Positions 62,516-64,000 of a DNA stretch of 64,000 nucleotides are shown here, in pieces. The notes below the pieces were generated by a model, which was not told the origin of the DNA, searched no databases, and saw only the letters and a program-made list of their open reading frames with translations. How positions within the stretch are numbered: position 1 is the stretch's first letter; each line of letters opens with the position of its first letter. Both the position numbers and the translations under genes were made by a program. The DNA comes from Brevibacillus borstelensis. GTDB taxonomy: Bacteria > Bacillota > Bacilli > Brevibacillales > Brevibacillaceae. The DNA is taken from NCBI RefSeq assembly GCF_003710865.1, contig NZ_RHHO01000009.1:1-64000 (forward strand). The letters run 5' to 3'.

Positions 62516-62924
62516 GCTTTCTACTCCTTTCTCGAAACATAATTAATGAAAGTTGGTTTTTCAGAGAGGTTGAGCCCGGGTTTAAGCAATCAGCAGGGGC
62601 CATGCGGTTTGGCAAACAGTAAGCCGAATCAGCATCGTTTATCTTAGCAAGCGAAACTGAAAGGATTCTGAACAAGTAGAAATGCCCCAGTGATCTCGCC
62701 TGCCGCCGCGTTTGCAGTTATTGGAGGACGAAACCCCAAAAAGCTTAGAATCGCTTTTAGCTGCTGCTGCCAGGCAAAGGCAAATAGGATGCATCTAAAG
62801 CTAAAGAAGGCAGTCGCAGTGAGAGATCTTTCCTCTCGCTGTGACTGCCTTCTGCTGTTAATCAGTTCCCAACTGCTTTGGCCGGTACTTCTGTCCGACG
62901 TGCAGTGTGTTAAGCGTTTCTTCT
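62516..62924. other. 409-base intergenic region
   Basis: It carries the terminator of the sugar kinase (62805-62853) and the upstream region of the deacetylase gene. No coding sequence or known regulator site recognised. Confidence 0.5.
62805..62853 (-). terminator. Terminator of the sugar kinase gene
   Basis: 21-bp stem (62805-62825 with 62833-62853, two wobble pairs) and a 7-base loop, followed on the minus strand by TTAGCTTTAG. 72 bases past the stop at 62925. Confidence 0.8.
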
Positions 62925-64000
62925 CTATTTTCCTGCTCTCACGATGTCAGGCTGGGCTTCCCGCCATTTTGACAGCGTATCAAAATGAGGAACAAGCGAA
63001 CGGTACACATCAGAAAACAGCTTATGCAGCTCCTGATACACTCCTGTGTGTTTTTCGTTCGGAGTATAGGTCTCCGTAATCCTGACGATCGAGCGCGTCT
63101 CCTCCAAAGTAGAGATAGCCCCGGTCGCCAGCATGGCCAGCATAATAGCCCCGAGACACGCGCTTTCCCGAGAAGCCGGCACGTGGACAGGTACGCCGAA
63201 TACATCTGCCGTCATCTGCAGCCAGACCGGAGAGCGGACAAAGCCGCCTGTCGCCAAAAGGCTTTTTCCAGATTGTTCTGTCGACATCAGCGATTGGTAG
63301 ACGCTGAATGCGCTGAAAACGACTCCCTCCAGCACCGCCCGCATAAAATGCTGGCGCCGGTGATTCAGCCCGGCCCCGAAAAATACACCCCGCGCCTGCG
63401 CGTTCCAATGCGGCGCACGTTCCCCGGTCAAATACGGGAGAAACAGCAGGCCCTCTGAGCCCGGCTGTATCCGCTCCGCTTCCCGCGTGATGATGTCGTA
63501 GATGTGATCCCCCGTCTCCGCCGCCAGTACCCGTTCGTCTCCGGCAAACTGGTCCTTGAACCATTTGAGCGCAATGCCGCCGTTGTTGATCGGGCCGCCG
63601 ACGACCCAGTAGCTTTCGGTCAGCGCATAGCAAAAGGAGCGCATCCGCTCATCGGTCAACGGCTCTCTTCGCACGGTGCGGACAGCGCCGCTCGTTCCGA
63701 TCGTGATCGCCGCCGCTTCCCCCGTGATGGCCCCTACCCCGAGATTGGCCAGGACGCCGTCGCTTGCCCCGATGACGATTGGCGTTTGCGGCGGAATCCC
63801 GAGCTCTCCGGCCTTGTCCTTTTCCGAGATCTCCAGGATATGTGTCGTCGGAACTGGCCGGGAAAGCTGCCCGGGCGAGATGCCTGCGTACTCCAACGCT
63901 TCCCGGTCCCACTCAAGCTGCCTGAGGTTGAACAATCCGGTGGTGGAGGCAATTGAATAATCGACCGCATACGTTTTGCATAGCTGATACAAGACGTATT
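62925..64000 (-). CDS. gntK: FGGY-family carbohydrate kinase, probably gluconokinase (5' part outside the window)
   Basis: The C-terminal ~358 residues are present; the frame is open to the window edge, so the N-terminal part is missing. Seen: VIGASDGVLANLGVGA, AAITIGTSGAVRTV (ATP-binding phosphate loop), FLPYLTGERAPHWNAQARGV, and ATGGFVRSPVWLQMTADVFG with the adenosine motif. Gluconate kinase of the GntK type from Bacillales fits best; xylulokinase-like members cannot be fully excluded. ATP-dependent phosphorylation of gluconate feeds the pentose phosphate pathway. A terminator follows. Confidence 0.88.
   Translation of the reverse strand, partial: YVLYQLCKTYAVDYSIASTTGLFNLRQLEWDREALEYAGISPGQLSRPVPTTHILEISEKDKAGELGIPPQTPIVIGASDGVLANLGVGAITGEAAAITIGTSGAVRTVRREPLTDERMRSFCYALTESYWVVGGPINNGGIALKWFKDQFAGDERVLAAETGDHIYDIITREAERIQPGSEGLLFLPYLTGERAPHWNAQARGVFFGAGLNHRRQHFMRAVLEGVVFSAFSVYQSLMSTEQSGKSLLATGGFVRSPVWLQMTADVFGVPVHVPASRESACLGAIMLAMLATGAISTLEETRSIVRITETYTPNEKHTGVYQELHKLFSDVYRSLVPHFDTLSKWREAQPDIVRAGK

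Noticed and set aside
1..64000. tRNA, rRNA, CRISPR arrays, insertion sequences, prophage genes
   Set aside because: None of their hallmarks (cloverleaf with CCA, conserved rRNA blocks, regular direct repeats, transposase or phage structural motifs) was seen on either strand.

Overview
The window looks like chromosomal DNA of a spore-forming Firmicute of the Brevibacillus/Paenibacillaceae type. Base composition is moderate (roughly half G+C by eye). Nearly every gene has a strong AGGAGG-type ribosome binding site, and GTG and TTG starts are common. Rho-independent terminators are plentiful. The gene content (several chemoreceptors, PucR regulator, YcdB-type and copper-amine-oxidase-N-type surface proteins, a sporulation-kinase-like histidine kinase with an exact Spo0A box upstream) fits that group. 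This is inferred from family resemblance, not from a database search. No rRNA, tRNA, CRISPR array, insertion sequence or prophage was seen. Most genes are on the minus strand.

Layout. 1-10.1 kb: three methyl-accepting chemotaxis proteins, a small ClpX-type zinc-finger protein, formate-tetrahydrofolate ligase (fhs), a luciferase-like flavin oxidoreductase and a small conserved protein. 10.3-27.0 kb: a large catabolic locus for a peptide-like or N-acylated amino-acid compound. It has a complete dipeptide-type ABC importer, two M20 metallohydrolases, a DUF1177 protein, two ATPases, an amidase (coupled to a frameshifted gene), a PucR-family regulator, an AroM-family protein and an Asp/Glu racemase-family protein. 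An AT-rich lipoprotein/secreted-protein pair sits inside it. The transporter operon and the racemase/AroM operon share a nearly identical palindromic 25-bp element at the same distance from a -10 box, so they are probably one regulon. 27.3-32.5 kb: an Hsp70 / J-domain-TPR / DUF1266 operon that resembles the E. coli hscC neighbourhood.

32.8-48.5 kb: a large WG-repeat/DUF3298 protein, a soluble histidine kinase fused to an RsbR-like/STAS module, DNA repair genes (tag, alkyltransferase-like), SDR, acyltransferase 3, isochorismatase-like hydrolase, GNAT, a SagB-type nitroreductase divergent from a LysR regulator, a copper-amine-oxidase-N surface protein and an OmpR-type two-component system. 48.6-53.6 kb: a second complete nickel/peptide-type ABC importer. 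53.8-64 kb: a frameshifted small membrane protein, a lipoprotein, a three-gene ECF sigma / membrane YcdB-like / secreted PepSY-like operon, a DoxX-like protein, an AT-rich secreted-protein operon, a tandem polysaccharide deacetylase with a degenerate first domain, and the 3' part of a gluconate-type FGGY kinase cut by the window edge.

How the parts fit: the strongest candidate for an undescribed system is the PucR/DUF1177/AroM/racemase locus with its shared operator. The Hsp70-J/TPR-DUF1266 operon, the kinase-STAS fusion and the ECF/YcdB/PepSY operon are further candidates. Functions of these modules are inferred from domains and context only.
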